DNA of 64,000 nt from Batillaria attramentaria (GCA_018292915.2 JACVVK020000213.1:544501-608500); one strand, 5' to 3'. Counted from the stretch's first letter, positions 1-16,154 are shown. Numbers and translations are program-made. The notes: generated by a model from the sequence alone, not told the origin.

Positions 1-554
1 GTTCGAGCGCTGTGCGAGTCAGTATCATTTTCAACCATACAACGCTCTCACGCGGCAGGACAGATGATCAGGTATTGTGCTGATTGTGCAAAAACGTCTT
101 CAGCCGGCTCAGTAACTCTCCCATCACAACCGTCTACTGAAACGTCACCTAAACGTCACACTACGTCACAGGAAATGATACAGGTCACATTATCGTCTTT
201 CTGGCGACCCGTGTATGGTTTCATCAGTTCCTTGGTGTCCGTAAACGAGACCGTAATTTATGTATTGATGGATCAGATTTCAGAATATGAGTGTGCTCAG
301 TTCATTAGTCTGGTAATTGAGACACAATACACACACTCACATCTTTATACCATTATATACCATCACTTACAGGCCCTCGATCAGTCCAGATTTGTGATCG
401 GTCAGAAAGTGAAAGGGCGGGCATGCATGCATGTTTTGACTGTTTGTGTGTGTGTTTGTTTTTGTTTGTTTTGTTGTTGTTGTTTAACCCCTCTTATGCC
501 CAGGTACGTGTACAAATATAAAGTTGTGGAAAAGAAATAAACAACAGTTGCCGT

Positions 555-737
555 TCACCTTTTGGGGCAACAGCACGAAGTCTTGCACTGCTTCTTGGGA
601 TTAGACGCTGGTGACGTCATAGTTTCTATGATGTCGTCACTAGCTGCATGTGAGTCTGATGACGTCACCTTGTCTATCACTTCGTCATCGCTAAATGCAG
701 CCGCCATGTGAAAAGAGTCGTTGGGTCGAGCATTCAC
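555..737 (-). CDS. Candidate terminal coding exon, unrecognised
   Basis: On the minus strand a T-rich tract ending TTTTTTACAG is followed by an open frame of 60 codons that ends in TGA at 555-557. The peptide is polar and acidic in the middle (FSDDEVIDKV, ASDDIIETM) and ends in a cysteine cluster, CKTSCCCPKR. A Cys-rich C-terminus could be lipid modified, as in some small GTPases, but I do not recognise a family. The exon opens in phase 0, which would be compatible with the phase-0 donor of the candidate exon at 9063-9179, but no intermediate exons were found. It could equally be chance. Confidence 0.3.
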   Translation of the reverse strand: MNARPNDSFHMAAAFSDDEVIDKVTSSDSHAASDDIIETMTSPASNPKKQCKTSCCCPKR

Positions 738-925
738 CTGTAAAAAATAAATAAATAAATAAAATAAAATAAAAATTAGAAACAACGAATAATCACTTAC
801 CAGCTGGCAATAGTAAAAACTGCAACAGCAACAAGACAAAACAACAACAACAACAAAAACGCCACCATTAATCAAACACAACAACAACGAACACCGTCAC
901 ACACACACAACAACAACGAACACCG

Positions 926-994
<69 letters not shown>

Positions 995-1499
995 ACAAAA
1001 AGCAACACAGATGCATAGAGATTCGATCACCTCGTGAAGGTCCAAAGCAGTATTTCACTCGCTACAGAAATGTTGCTGTGTGTTTGTATTTAAACCAGGC
1101 ACACAAAATAGCATACACTAGCCCAAAGTCGCACTAAGCCGAGAAATCACGTGCTCTCTGGTGAACACCACGGGTCAGGGACAGTGCTGCGGTAGCCTAA
1201 CTCACGGCGGAGTACGTTGAATTTGAGGGATAGGTCCATAATTGAGCATGAGGGCCACGTGTTTTACTTTCCGAGCATGCAAGAAACTGTTTCGAAATCA
1301 GTACGGCCTTTTCACATGTGTACCGTACACTTGACTCACCTTGGGTAAGAACGGAGGAGGGGGAGGGGAGTGGAGGGGGTGTGTGGGGGGAGGGGGGTAG
1401 AGGAGGAGGAAATGTATTTTCTCTTCCTTTTCTACCTTACATATCGCTTAATCACGGCTCGGTGGGAAACGTTTCCGTGATCATTTTTCTTGCACAGGT

Positions 1500-1548
<49 letters not shown>

Positions 1549-1600
1549 GGCACGCAGCTAGAGATCTGTGCACAGACAGACAGACGGACTGACATTTTAT
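738..1600. repeat. Low-complexity stretch with (CA)n microsatellites
   Basis: No gene is visible. The stretch contains AT-rich (AAATA)n, (CAA)n runs, a short duplicated block around CAACAACAACGAACACCGTC (868-890 and 907-928), a (CA)n tract at about 927-992 and a second one at 1501-1547, with a G-rich run around 1350-1400 between them. Confidence 0.8.
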
Positions 1601-1604
1601 ATCA

Positions 1605-2190
1605 GTTACACAAGTAGTCAACGTTATAGTTCGAGGACCTGTCGGTTCAGTCTAATTCTTGCTATTCCAATAAGCCGGGCTAAAATACAGCCTTCACAAA
1701 ATTTTAAGGACCACTTGCAAAAATCATTCAACTTTTGTCGTGGTGGCATGCTGGTGTAGTGCTGAACATCGCTGAAACGGCGGCTTATGTAGGCAAACAA
1801 ATGAGCACAGTTCATAACCAGGGATGCATTCTTTGACCTGCATCTCATTTTTGCCGTGCAGAAAGCCCCAGGTATCGCTCACTGAACACTGAAACTCGGT
1901 CTAGTTTTGCCGAAATTGCAGATTTTCAAACGCGCCAAGCATGCTGTGTGACGCGCACGTGCCATCCACACAGTGGTCGCCATGTTCACTAATTACCCCT
2001 TAACCTTGCTACCGAATTTTACGGGAAAAATCTTATTCGTTTATTTTTTCTGATTTATTGAAACTGTCACCCATTATGTTGACTGGTCCTTAACTTTTTG
2101 TGAAGACTGTGTAATAAAATTATATTATAAAATTATTATCATAAAATTATAAACCTTCCAAAACTCGTGTGCATCCATGTTAATGAATAG
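1605..2190. repeat. Interspersed repeat copy A, split by an inserted MITE
   Basis: The left part (about 1605-1687) and the right part (about 2150-2190) match, in order, one continuous repeat at about 4960-5092. Shared blocks include CCAATAAGCCGGGCTAAAAT on the left and CCAAAACTCGTGTGCATCCA on the right, and both copies run into a (GA)n tract. The uninterrupted copy acts as an approximate empty site for the element between the halves; an AT-rich stretch at about 2112-2150 is also extra. Confidence 0.75.
1688..2111. mobile_element. MITE-like element with about 27-bp terminal inverted repeats
   Basis: The left end reads CAGCCTTCACAAAATTTTAA and the right end is its imperfect reverse complement (TTAACTTTTTGTGAAGACTG). 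The element interrupts a repeat that is continuous at 4960-5092, so the boundaries are supported by structure and by comparison. A TA lies just outside both ends, which fits a Tc1/mariner-type target but is weak evidence. There is no transposase reading frame, so it is non-autonomous at best. Confidence 0.7.
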
Positions 2191-2196
2191 TGGAGA

Positions 2197-2234
<38 letters not shown>

Positions 2235-2289
2235 CAGACAGAGACAGAGACCGACAGACAGACAGACAGACAGACAGACAGAGGGTGGG

Positions 2290-2453
2290 TGGGTGTTTGG
2301 GGGTTTAACGTCCTCTTCCACCACATACGGGTCATATCAAAGACGGGGCAACGATGAAAAAGCCAGCACAAATATTTGGTCCCAGCCGGGATACGAACTC
2401 ACGACCCGAGCATTAGAAGTCCAACGCTCTACCATTCGGCCACCCCGGCTCCC
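2290..2453 (-). mobile_element. tRNA-derived SINE, family 1
   Basis: Read on the minus strand, the element begins with a tRNA-like head: GGCCGAATGGTAGAGC resembles an A box, and GGTCGTGAGTTCG followed by ATCCCGGC resembles a B box. The body contains TTTGATATGACCCGTATGTG and ends AGGACGTTAAACCCCCAAAC. At least eight other full or partial copies occur in the window. This copy is embedded between GA/GACA-rich microsatellite tracts (2193-2285 and 2455-2475). Confidence 0.85.
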
Positions 2454-2474
2454 CGACAGAGACAGAGAGACAGT

Positions 2475-3000
2475 GCCAGTACTAGTGACAATGAGATTTT
2501 AGATTACAAGAATAAAATATTAGGTGTGCAGATGTGAATAGTGGGGGGGGGGGGGGAGACAGACAGACAGACAGACAGACAGTGCCAATACTAGTGACAA
2601 TGATAATGACAATGACAATACTAGATTACAAGGATAAAATATTAGGTGCGCGGATTCAATAGTGGTGAGAGAGAGAGAGAGAGAGGAGGGGGGGGGGGCA
2701 GTCAGGCAGGCAGGAGGGCAGGCAGACAGAGAGGGACAGTCGCACACACAAAAAGATCGACAGACCTGACGAGCAACACACGTACCGACATACGTGGACA
2801 GGCAACACGTGGTGTGAACGAGGAAGCGACAACACTAGTAATGAAGATTAAGCGATAAGTGGTCGAGGAAAATCGCACCTGGCTACATACAGAGACGTCA
2901 GAGAAACGCGCGTTTGTCACAGTGCGTCATCAGGTACATCCCAAGCGCCCGCAGGTACGCAGCAATTTTCACCACATGCCTGGCATCCGTATGGCTGCAT
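2475..3000. repeat. Repeats of GACA/GA type, no gene seen
   Basis: Two related blocks sharing a stretch beginning CTAGTGACAATGA lie at about 2480-2530 and 2585-2660. Both run through ATAAAATATTAGGTG into G-rich or (GA)n sequence. (GACA)n tracts follow. No coding potential is seen. Confidence 0.7.
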
Positions 3001-3012
3001 TATTGTCCATCC

Positions 3013-3644
3013 AACCCTGTTCCGGGTCCGTCGCTTCTCCAAGCCCCTCCGACGACGTCCAAATCGGGCTAACCGAGACCGAGCCGAGCTAAGTGATACC
3101 TCAGAAGGAAAAAACAAAAAAAAAAAAACTCGGTGACAAGGAAAGTGGACAGTTGCGAACAACTTTGAGGTCCCTTTGTTATTTCACAGTGTGCACAGAA
3201 GCGGTGAAAACTGTCGCATTCACCAGCTCAGTACATTTTCTGCCTGTTTCGAGATTATTTCCTGCAAGTTGTCCCCCGTGCATACACAGACCCGCAGCAA
3301 GCATGCATGTTTCGTGGGAGCTACGTGCTAGGCTCTGCCCGAAAAATGCGTGCTTGTTGCGGCAAGGGAGACAACTCATGCAGGCAATACTCTCGAAACA
3401 GGCTGAAAATGTGCTGTGCTGATGAATGCGACAGTCAGTTTTCACCGCTTCTGTGCACACTCCGAAATAACACGGGGACCTCAAAGTTGTTCGTAACTCA
3501 CTGTCCACTTTCCTTGTCACCGAGTATTTTTTTTTGTGTGTGTGTTTTCCTTCTTAGGTATCACTTAGCTCGGCTCGGTCTCGGTCAGCCAGATTTGGAC
3601 GTCGTCGGAGGGGCCTAGAGAAGCGACGGACCCGGAACAGGGTT
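3013..3644. repeat. Large imperfect palindrome, about 310-bp arms
   Basis: The left arm (3013 to about 3315) and the right arm (about 3340-3644) are reverse complements. AACCCTGTTCCGGGTCCGTC at 3013 pairs with GACGGACCCGGAACAGGGTT ending at 3644, and AGCTAAGTGATACCTCAGAA pairs with its complement near 3553-3575. Similarity continues, with mismatches, to a central loop of about 25 nt near 3328. This is consistent with a foldback or MITE-type DNA element. Reading frames on its two strands mirror each other and are not genes. Confidence 0.85.
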
Positions 3645-4039
3645 GTTGTTGTCCATCCCGTCAGTCCCCGCCTTATTTGTCTTTCCGGTAACGGAAGTTT
3701 TTTCGTTAGAGACACGGCAAGTTCGTGTTCACGCTTTCGCATCCATTGCAACAAAGCTACTGGGCTTTTGTAGTTGTGTTGACGTTGCAATGATTATATT
3801 CTAAGCTTTTACCAAGTGGTTTGTGTGAGTAGTATCATTATTAATATACCGGTTAGAGGTATCTTTGGGTGGTTTGTAGTCTAGATTGGTTTGTATGATT
3901 GTGGTAAATAAAATGGAGCCTAGACTCAAGCGCGGGGGGGCGGGGGGATGGGGGGGGGAGGGAGGAAAAAGAAGGAGAAGAAGAAAAGTGTTTGTCTCTG
4001 TCAGTTGTTAAGTTGGCAACAACAACAACAGCAACAAAA

Positions 4040-4107
<68 letters not shown>

Positions 4108-4778
4108 CTAAGCCCTGCATGTCTGTCTGTGTGTCCATTCCTCCTCCTCCCCCCCCCCTCCTCCTCCTCCTCCTCTCTCTCTCTCTCTCGTTTGTCAGAC
4201 TGTGGAGGAAAGCACCACTGGCGGTTTATGAGCATGATAATTATGGCCCAGATATCTAATGGATCCTGCCGCAGTTAACACCAATCTGGCTTCCACCTAT
4301 CATGAAGGAAAGCATGTGAATACTGGTAGGTGTTAACAATGGGACACGTGCAGCTCACCGCTCGTTCACCCAGCGCTGGAAAGCAAAACGGCCTTTCAAG
4401 CTGAACATCTGGCGCATGCGTACAGCTACACGCACACACGTCTTTCGCGTCATCACCGGTATTCGAAAGCAAGGCTGGTGAAAATGGCGGGAGGTTTGTG
4501 ATCATTTAATGATTATGTTCTGTGACCATGATATGCAGCCGTGAGTACAGTAAAAACAACCACAGCTGCTGAAGTGAATTGGCCTGACTTGAAAAGATAT
4601 GTATTCATCAATAAAAAGGGGGCCTGTGTTCATGCCCGCAAGGTATGACGTAAACACCATGACATAACACATGATATAAAACATAAAAAGTGATCTTCAA
4701 AGTGCTTTTAGTGGGTAATTTACAAGAAACAAATCCGCAGGGAAAGAGATGACATCATTTTGAAAGCAGTGTTGACAT

Positions 4779-4812
<34 letters not shown>

Positions 4813-4960
4813 CATTTCATTTCATTTCAGTTGATTTCATTTGATTTCATTTCATTTCATTTCATTTTGCAAGGTTGAGGTTACAGGCCCAGGGGCCCAG
4901 GTTTCAAACCTGAGAGAGAGAGAGAGAAACAGACAGACAGACAGACAGACACTTTTCTTC
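3645..4960. repeat. Non-coding interval with microsatellites
   Basis: No gene is seen. Contents: poly-G at 3930-3960, a (CA)n tract of about 65 bp at 4041-4105, a C/T tract at 4140-4190, a (GA)n tract at 4783-4808 followed by (TTTCA)n at 4809-4868, and another GA/GACA block at 4912-4952. Confidence 0.75.
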
Positions 4961-5500
4961 AGTTACAAGTAGTTAAAGTTACAGGTTGGAAGACCTATCG
5001 TTTCAGTCTAGTTCTTGCTACTCCAATAAGCCGGGCTAAAATTATGCACCTACCAAAACTCGTGTGCATCCATGTTAATTAATCAGTAGTGGGGAGAGAG
5101 AGAGAGACAGAGACAAAGAGACAATGTCAATGCCACTGACATTTAGTTTTCAAGGATACAATGATAGGTGCGGAGAGAGAGAGAGAGATGATGATGATGA
5201 TGATGATGATGAAACTTTATTTATCAACGGTAAAAGTTTTGACAGAAATTCGCCAGTTTGCAAATTTGCCGTTGCAAGAGAGAGAGAGAGAGAGAGAGAC
5301 AATGACAATGACAATGACAATGACAATGAAACTTTATTTTTCAACGGTAGAAATTGTAGCACACGTGTCAGTTTATAATTTGCCGTTGCTAAACTACAAA
5401 ATGAAAATGTAAAAGAAGTGCACAGAGAGAGAGAGAGAGAGAGAGAAATGAAATGAAATGAAATGAACATTTATTTCCAACGGTGGAAGTTTTTGGTCCG
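4960..5500. repeat. Uninterrupted repeat copy B plus a tandem GA-associated repeat
   Basis: 4960-5092 is the continuous copy of the repeat split at 1605-2190. After it come three related units (about 5173-5280, 5281-5395 and 5430-5510). Each has a (GA)n tract, then a short ATG-, AATG- or AAATG-type microsatellite, then a motif like AACTTTATTTTTCAACGGTA and in two cases a TTTGCCGTTGC end. A further copy of this unit type is at about 12056-12175 and a shorter one at 56365-56460. Confidence 0.7.
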
Positions 5501-5776
5501 CAAACCAGTATTACAACTTACCCCTTGTGTCAATACGATCCAGTGCATATCAGCAAAGTCCTCCCAAGGGTGGCAGTCATTATGAACACAATGACATAAG
5601 CCATCTTAAAGGGTTATAGGGTTATACTGACCTTCCGCACCCCCACATTCGCGTGACACCCCCCCCCCCTCTCCCCTGCCCCATGATGGCATAAGGCTGT
5701 CAAGAGTACATGTATAAATATATCCTGTAGTTTCAGGAAACTACACGAAATGGAATCAACGATTACTCCTTGCACC

Positions 5777-5920
5777 CAACGATGCTCGGGTCGTGAGTTC
5801 GAATCCCGAATGAGTCCAAATATTTTGTGCTGGCCTTTTTCTCGTTGCCCCGTCTTTGATATCACCCACGTGTGGTGGAAAAGGACGTTAAACTCCCAAA
5901 CACCCACCCCACCCCCTTGC
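5777..5920 (+). mobile_element. SINE family 1, 5'-truncated
   Basis: The copy starts inside the tRNA-like head (GATGCTCGGGTCGTGAGTTC), continues through the body (TGTGCTGGCCTTTTTCTCGT) and ends GGACGTTAAACTCCCAAACA. The 5' part of the head is missing or diverged. Confidence 0.8.
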
Positions 5921-6351
5921 GCACAACGACCTGAATGGATGAAAAAAAAAAAAAACACCAAAAAACACCAGAATTAAGACTCTTGCGCACAACGCATGGA
6001 TGACTCAAGATAGAATTAAGTAAGATCTCGGGTTCGAAACCCGACATGGCCAAACTTTGTATGTGATTAGGATTTATGATATGTGCAGTGCCATTGTGTG
6101 TATAAAATTTACTTTAATTTCACTTGTATATTGTTTTCCATGAGACTTTTTGTAAAGATTTGTAAGATCGTTTCACTTAATTTAACAATGAAGAAACGAT
6201 CTCGTTTGGAAACAAAAAGTTACCTCGAATCTTGAATCAGTCTACATTATCTTATCATTTTATTATCGTATTATTGTTTACAGCGCCCTGTCTTCTGGAA
6301 TCACGTAAGCAAATTTCACAAAACCACAAAACATCCTCCCCATCCATCCTG

Positions 6352-6515
6352 CGTAGCCGAGATAGCCGAATGGTAGAGCGTTGGATTTTCAATGCTCGGG
6401 TCGTGAGTTCGAATCCCGGCTTGGGCGACATATTTGTGCTGGCCTTTTTCTCGTTGCTCCGTCTTTGATATCACCCTAACGTGGTGGACAAGGACGTTAA
6501 ACTCCCAAACACACA
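6352..6515 (+). mobile_element. SINE family 1, near full length
   Basis: This copy has a tRNA-like head (ATAGCCGAATGGTAGAGCGT as A box and GAGTTCGAATCCCGGC as B box), the family body and the GGACGTTAAACTCCCAAACA end. It is the best-preserved copy in plus orientation. Confidence 0.85.
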
Positions 6516-7039
6516 CCCACCTACCCACCCCCACTCCCACTCATCCACCCTTATTTGCGCTAAACAGGTACGTCGGGTGCGACACCCGCTATGTGCTGGG
6601 AGTGGCAAAGTGATTATTTGTCTCTTCCAGTGTAGGGATGTTATCGTCGGCATGCAGTACGGGCTTTAAAAAATCGACATGCTGTAGAGACTACAATGAA
6701 AACGCATAAGAAGTGACCTGAAAGGTTGTTGTTATTTATTTATCTATTTATTTATTTATTTAGACCGGTTGGTTGTTCAGCTGGAATTTGGACTAAACAT
6801 TTTGCTCATGCCGGGATAGTCAGCGCTGTGGTTGGAAAAAAAAACCTCAGTCTGATTCTGATTTTTAAAAAATAATCTCACCCAAACCAGCGGCGTATAA
6901 AATCAGTTATTGCACGAGATGAAGTAAACTTCAATACTGCAAAGACCTACTGAACCCACGATGCACGGACCTGAACTCTGACAGCACTATGAGACACACG
7001 TGAAACACGCAAGCCTGTCTCACTTTTGGGACAGCATGT

Positions 7040-7080
<41 letters not shown>

Positions 7081-7270
7081 ACATTCAATTCTAGGTCGCT
7101 TGTCCCTGCAATGCGCAAGCTCAAAGTGCCTTACAAGATACCAAAGTGGGGGTATCGGACACATACAAAAATACTTAAAAGACATTCATAGGAATAATAT
7201 AAATAATAAAATGGGTACTTAAAGGACGCCCCCCCCCCCCCCTCTCGCGGGAGCTCAGGGTGCCTTACAA
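7040..7270 (-). mobile_element. LINE/SINE 3' tail fragment beside a (TAC)n tract
   Basis: 7040-7078 is (TAC)n. The block at about 7195-7270, read on the minus strand, contains GTAAGGCACCCTGAGCTCCC, followed by a G-run and an ATTATTTATATTATT-like end. This matches the 3' tail of the LINE fragment at 21900-22245 (GTAAGGCGCCCTGAGCTCCT). A second short AAAGTGCCTTACAAGATACC-like block is at 7121-7145. Confidence 0.55.
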
Positions 7271-7545
7271 AGAACACACACTCACTCACCCAGAAACACA
7301 CAACATATTGCACGAAAACTCACAATTTACACAACTCAGCAGAGACTCGTCATGTATTACAACCACAGACAAAAATAAACGTAATCAATCGAACGACCAT
7401 CTTTCTGTAAGACTGACCAGCTGCATGATTCAGTAGTCTGATCAGTCAGGACATTGCAAACACTAAAGGCTCAGTCTAAAACTATACTGTACTGTAGTAG
7501 GAATACACAACTCAGCACAGACTCGTGTATTGCAACCACGGACAA

Positions 7546-7944
7546 AACTTGATAAACGTTAAGCAAATAAAAGCGACATAAAAGCGACAGAAACCACTTA
7601 ACTTTCACAAAGGGCGGCACGAGTCAACGTTTCGGCTTTCGCCTTCCTCAGGACACAAACAAATTGGACATAACTTCAACAAACACACAAAAGGTAACTC
7701 TGTGGACGTACTGACATACATGGCGCGGGAAAAAATGAAATGAAACGGTGGGCGAGAAAAGGACCAGAAAACAATAGTAAAAATATCACAACACCCATCC
7801 TTTGGTGACAGAAGACCATGGACTGTGTGTGTGAAAAAAAAAGTGGGGCAGAAAAGAACAGAAAAGAATAGTTAAAAAAAAATAGCAAAGACATTACAAC
7901 ACCCATCCGTTGGTGACACAAGACCATCAACTTGATAAACGTTA
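7546..7944 (-). mobile_element. Retroposed insertion with 16-bp target-site duplication, possibly Penelope-like
   Basis: An identical 16-bp sequence, AACTTGATAAACGTTA, flanks the insert at 7546-7561 and 7929-7944. The 367-bp insert carries a hammerhead-like box (separate entry) of the kind known from Penelope-like elements, plus an internal imperfect duplication (about 7757-7825 and 7847-7925, both containing CAACACCCATCC and TTGGTGACA). There is no coding frame. Assignment to the Penelope-like group rests on the box alone. Confidence 0.6.
7629..7651 (-). ncRNA. Hammerhead-ribozyme-like core
   Basis: On the minus strand the sequence reads CTGAGGA, a short stem AGGC/GCC capped by GAAA, then GAAAC. 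This fits the hammerhead core CUGANGA - stem II - GAAA. The cleavage triplet and stems I/III cannot be assigned with confidence by eye, so self-cleavage is unproven. Such boxes are established features of Penelope-like elements and retrozymes. Confidence 0.45.
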
Positions 7945-8057
7945 TCAACCGAACGACCAGCTTCCTATAAGAGCAGCTGCATCATCCACTGGTCTGATCA
8001 GTCAGTACATTGAAAACACTAAAAGCTCAGTGTAAAACTATACTGTACTGTAGTCTT

Positions 8058-8443
8058 ACCTTCGTGGTCTGTTACTGTGTTGTCAAAGAACGAGAGGGCG
8101 CGTAGTTAGTCTCTCCTCGTATTGACTGTGTAGCATGAACCCAGCTGGGCCGCGTTCGAAATACTGCGCCCACTGAGTTGAGCATCGAGTTTTGACAGCG
8201 GCCGTGTCCGAGGTCTGGACCAATCAGGACTGCTGTCTCGTTCCAGGACTTGCGTTCGCGTCAGCGATCGGTTGATACTGAGTCTTACTGGGAGTAGAAT
8301 TAGGGCAGGACTCACAAGAGTCGCGCGTGTTGTGATTCTTAGTCTTATGCTCTATAAGCACTTTGGTCTGAGGCGCCAAAATCATCGTCACTCATTACGG
8401 GGGAAAAAGTCATGGGGAGAGGGCACGTTCTTTGTCGTTTCTT

Positions 8444-8474
<31 letters not shown>

Positions 8475-8625
8475 GTTCTCACATGGAATGGGCGGGTTCG
8501 GATTTTGAATACACTTACGAAACATATTAAAGGTTCTTGCACAAAACAGACAAGTCACCCAAGTCAACCAGTATTCAGTATTAACATGTTGCTTTCTCGT
8601 GAGTCGTAAGCCGTGGGCCGTTCGG

Positions 8626-8686
<61 letters not shown>

Positions 8687-9062
8687 ACGCATGAGCGATC
8701 AAAGTAGCCTGAGCACGTGCGAACTGTCTATCTGTAAAACATTGCAAGCAAGCGCTATCACATTTTATTACGTTCGATCAAAGCAGTCGAACATAAGAAA
8801 GGACAAAATCCGCGTTAGCCCGGCTTGCAACACGAATGCGCTAGCACACGCAGGGAATCAAAATGGCGATAAAAAAACAAACAAAAAGGAAATCATGAGC
8901 ATATTTATAATGCATTTTCGCATTTTCTTCCGATCTGGTGACTCTATTCTCCAAGTGGGCAGTTTGTTTGGCCAAAATAATGTTTTCGAAAAACTCAACC
9001 GCGTCTCTTGTTTGTTACCGGAAATCACTTCCCTTTTGCCTTGAGTCCTGGAGCAAAACTAC
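8058..9062. other. Interval without a recognisable gene
   Basis: CpG-containing unique sequence with no recognisable product. It includes an (AGATA)n run at 8447-8473 and a (CA)n tract at about 8628-8683. Confidence 0.6.
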
Positions 9063-9179
9063 CTTGGGCTCTAGCGGAACACTGTCAACATTAAACTGCA
9101 CGTGCTCGATTTCGCCTCTCATCTCATCTCTGCCGTAGTTGATATTCACTACGCGCAAGTAGGTCGATCCGTCTCGCAT
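9063..9179 (-). CDS. Candidate first coding exon, unrecognised
   Basis: In a CpG-rich interval the minus strand has ATG at 9177-9179 and 39 codons ending at CCCAAG, followed by a good donor GTAGTT. The peptide (MRDGSTYLRVVNINYGRDEM, later HVQFNVDSVPLEPK) has the balanced composition of a real protein, unlike the repeat-derived frames around it. I do not recognise a family. Downstream exons would lie at lower coordinates; the phase-0 acceptor at 737 is compatible. An upstream CTCGCAG just before the ATG means it might instead be an internal exon. Confidence 0.3.
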
Positions 9180-13900
<4,721 letters not shown>

Positions 13901-13928
13901 CATACTGTATAACCAGCCCTGGAAAATA

Positions 13929-14470
13929 CACATAAATGGAACATTTCTTGCACACAGACACACACTGATGGAAACTCCTGCACACATAAATGGAACATTT
14001 CTTGCACACACACACACACTGATGGAAACTCCTGCACACATAAATGGAACATTTCTTGCACACACACACACACTGATGGAAACTCCTGCACACATAAATG
14101 GAACATTTCTTGCACACAGACACACCCTGATGGAAACTCCCGCACACATAAATGGAGCATTTCTTGCACACACACACACACTGATGGAAACTCCCGCACA
14201 CATAAATGGAGCATTTCTTGCACACAGACACACACTGATGGAAACTCCTGCACACATAAATGGAAAATTTCTTGCACACACACACACACACTGATGGAAA
14301 CTCCCGCACACATAAATGGAAAATTTCTTGCACACACACACACACACTGATGGAAACTCCCGCACACATAAATGGAACATTTCTTGCACACAGACACACA
14401 CTGATGGAAACTCCCGCACACATAAATGGAACATTTCTTGCACACACACACACCTGATGGAAACTCCTGC
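13929..14470. repeat. Minisatellite, about 10 units of about 54-58 bp
   Basis: The unit is CATAAATGGAACATTTCTTG, then a (CA)n stretch sometimes interrupted by AGA, then CTGATGGAAACTCCTG or the CCCG variant. The first units are exactly 54 bp apart (13931, 13985, 14039). Later ones are a few bases longer because of CA slippage. Because 54 is a multiple of three, several stop-free frames appear on the minus strand; they are by-products of the repeat. Confidence 0.9.
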
Positions 14471-14616
14471 ATCAACACTGTGATGACAACAACAAAAATG
14501 ATACCTTTCATTCCACGCTTAAACAGAGACATACATTTCAAAGGCCTTAAAACTGGAAATTGCACTCTTGGCTGAAAATGTGATGCATAAAATGTCAGTG
14601 TGAGTGTGTGCGTGCG

Positions 14617-14682
<66 letters not shown>

Positions 14683-15286
14683 GACAGACAGACAATGAGA
14701 CAATGGACAAGCAGAGAGTAAATCAATGAAACATGCACAAGCTTTCCCCCCCCCCCCCCCCTCTCTTTTTTGTTGTGCTTTTTTTTTCCTTCTTTCTTTC
14801 CTTTTTTACCCCTGAGGACACAACAGATCATCTCAAGCCAGTTTCAATTCTGCAAAATAAACTGACGCTGACATCTAAGTCATAAATCAGAATTCTAAAC
14901 ACACTGCCAAATTGTCACGGTACTTACTAACTAACTACAGGTTTCAAATTTACTCATTTTTCAATTTCATCATTTGCACTTCACAGGATACGTGTAGTTT
15001 TTATCAAACTGTTGCTTCACACATTTACCATACACACATTCATGACAGGTATCTGTTTTTAGGAACACAAGTCAGGTTTGGCAACAAACGTAACTGAATG
15101 AAAAAAAAAAAAAGGCGTAGATTACATGTATCACGAATATGCAGGGTAAGTACATGGCACATTTACTACTTATTGTGGTTATTTGTGCTCTCTCTCTCTC
15201 TCTGTTTTTCAAAACGTCAAGTTTGAAAATTGGTCGCAAGACCAAAACTTCCACCGTTTTCAAATAAAGTTATTTCAATTTCAATT

Positions 15287-15342
<56 letters not shown>

Positions 15343-15722
15343 GCACGCACGCACGCACGCACGCACACACAGAGGCAGCATAGTACAAATGATGTCTGAT
15401 ATCATCACATGACAATGACATCTCCAGTCAGGTGGATGCAATAGCTGACCCACTTTTTTTTTCCCCCAGTAATCAATCGCCCACGCCACCCGCCCCTCAA
15501 CCACCACCACCACCCTACACTCACACACACACATTATCTATGACATCAGAGTCACCGCGCACATACATTCATTCACAAACACTCCCACCCCCCATCCATT
15601 GCTGTTAAATCACAGTCTTATGACACACACACAAAAAAGAATGCGACATGGTGGGAGGACACATACCTCAGTTAATTTGCAAACTAAGGTGTCATTCAGA
15701 ACATTTAAAACTACCCAGTTCA

Positions 15723-15796
<74 letters not shown>

Positions 15797-15838
15797 CTCT
15801 TTCTCTCTCTCTCTCACACACACTCTTATGCACACACA

Positions 15839-15879
<41 letters not shown>

Positions 15880-15995
15880 AGAGTCACACACACACACACA
15901 GAGTCACACACACACACAGTCACACACACACACTCTCATGCACTTTCTCTCTCTCTCATACACACACACACACACACACACACATTTATGCACTT

Positions 15996-16027
<32 letters not shown>

Positions 16028-16086
16028 TCTCTCTCTCTCTCTCTTATGCACTCTCTCTCTCTCTCTCACACACACACTCTTATGCA

Positions 16087-16154
<68 letters not shown>

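Larger units (their letters stand above)
7337..8058. repeat. Tandem duplication of about 170 bp, second copy split by an insertion
   Basis: The first unit (about 7337-7505) is uninterrupted. The second unit begins at about 7508 and resumes at 7945-8058. Shared landmarks are CAGACTCGT, a block starting GAACGACCA, TCTGATCAGTCAG and AAAACTATACTGTACTGTAG. The first unit therefore gives the empty site for the insertion at 7562-7928. Confidence 0.8.

Noticed and set aside
3179..3618. Overlapping open frames of about 100-113 codons on both strands
   Set aside because: They mirror each other because of the palindrome at 3013-3644 and show no domain.
6352..6430. tRNA gene on the plus strand
   Set aside because: A- and B-box-like motifs are present, but the sequence continues into a conserved non-tRNA body repeated at least nine times in the window, and a proper acceptor stem is not seen. 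It is a SINE head. The same reasoning applies to the tRNA-like stretches at 20510-20575 and 26615-26688.
13929..14470. Array resembling a CRISPR or spaced-repeat locus
   Set aside because: Units are contiguous without unique spacers, contain (CA)n, and the host is an animal genome.
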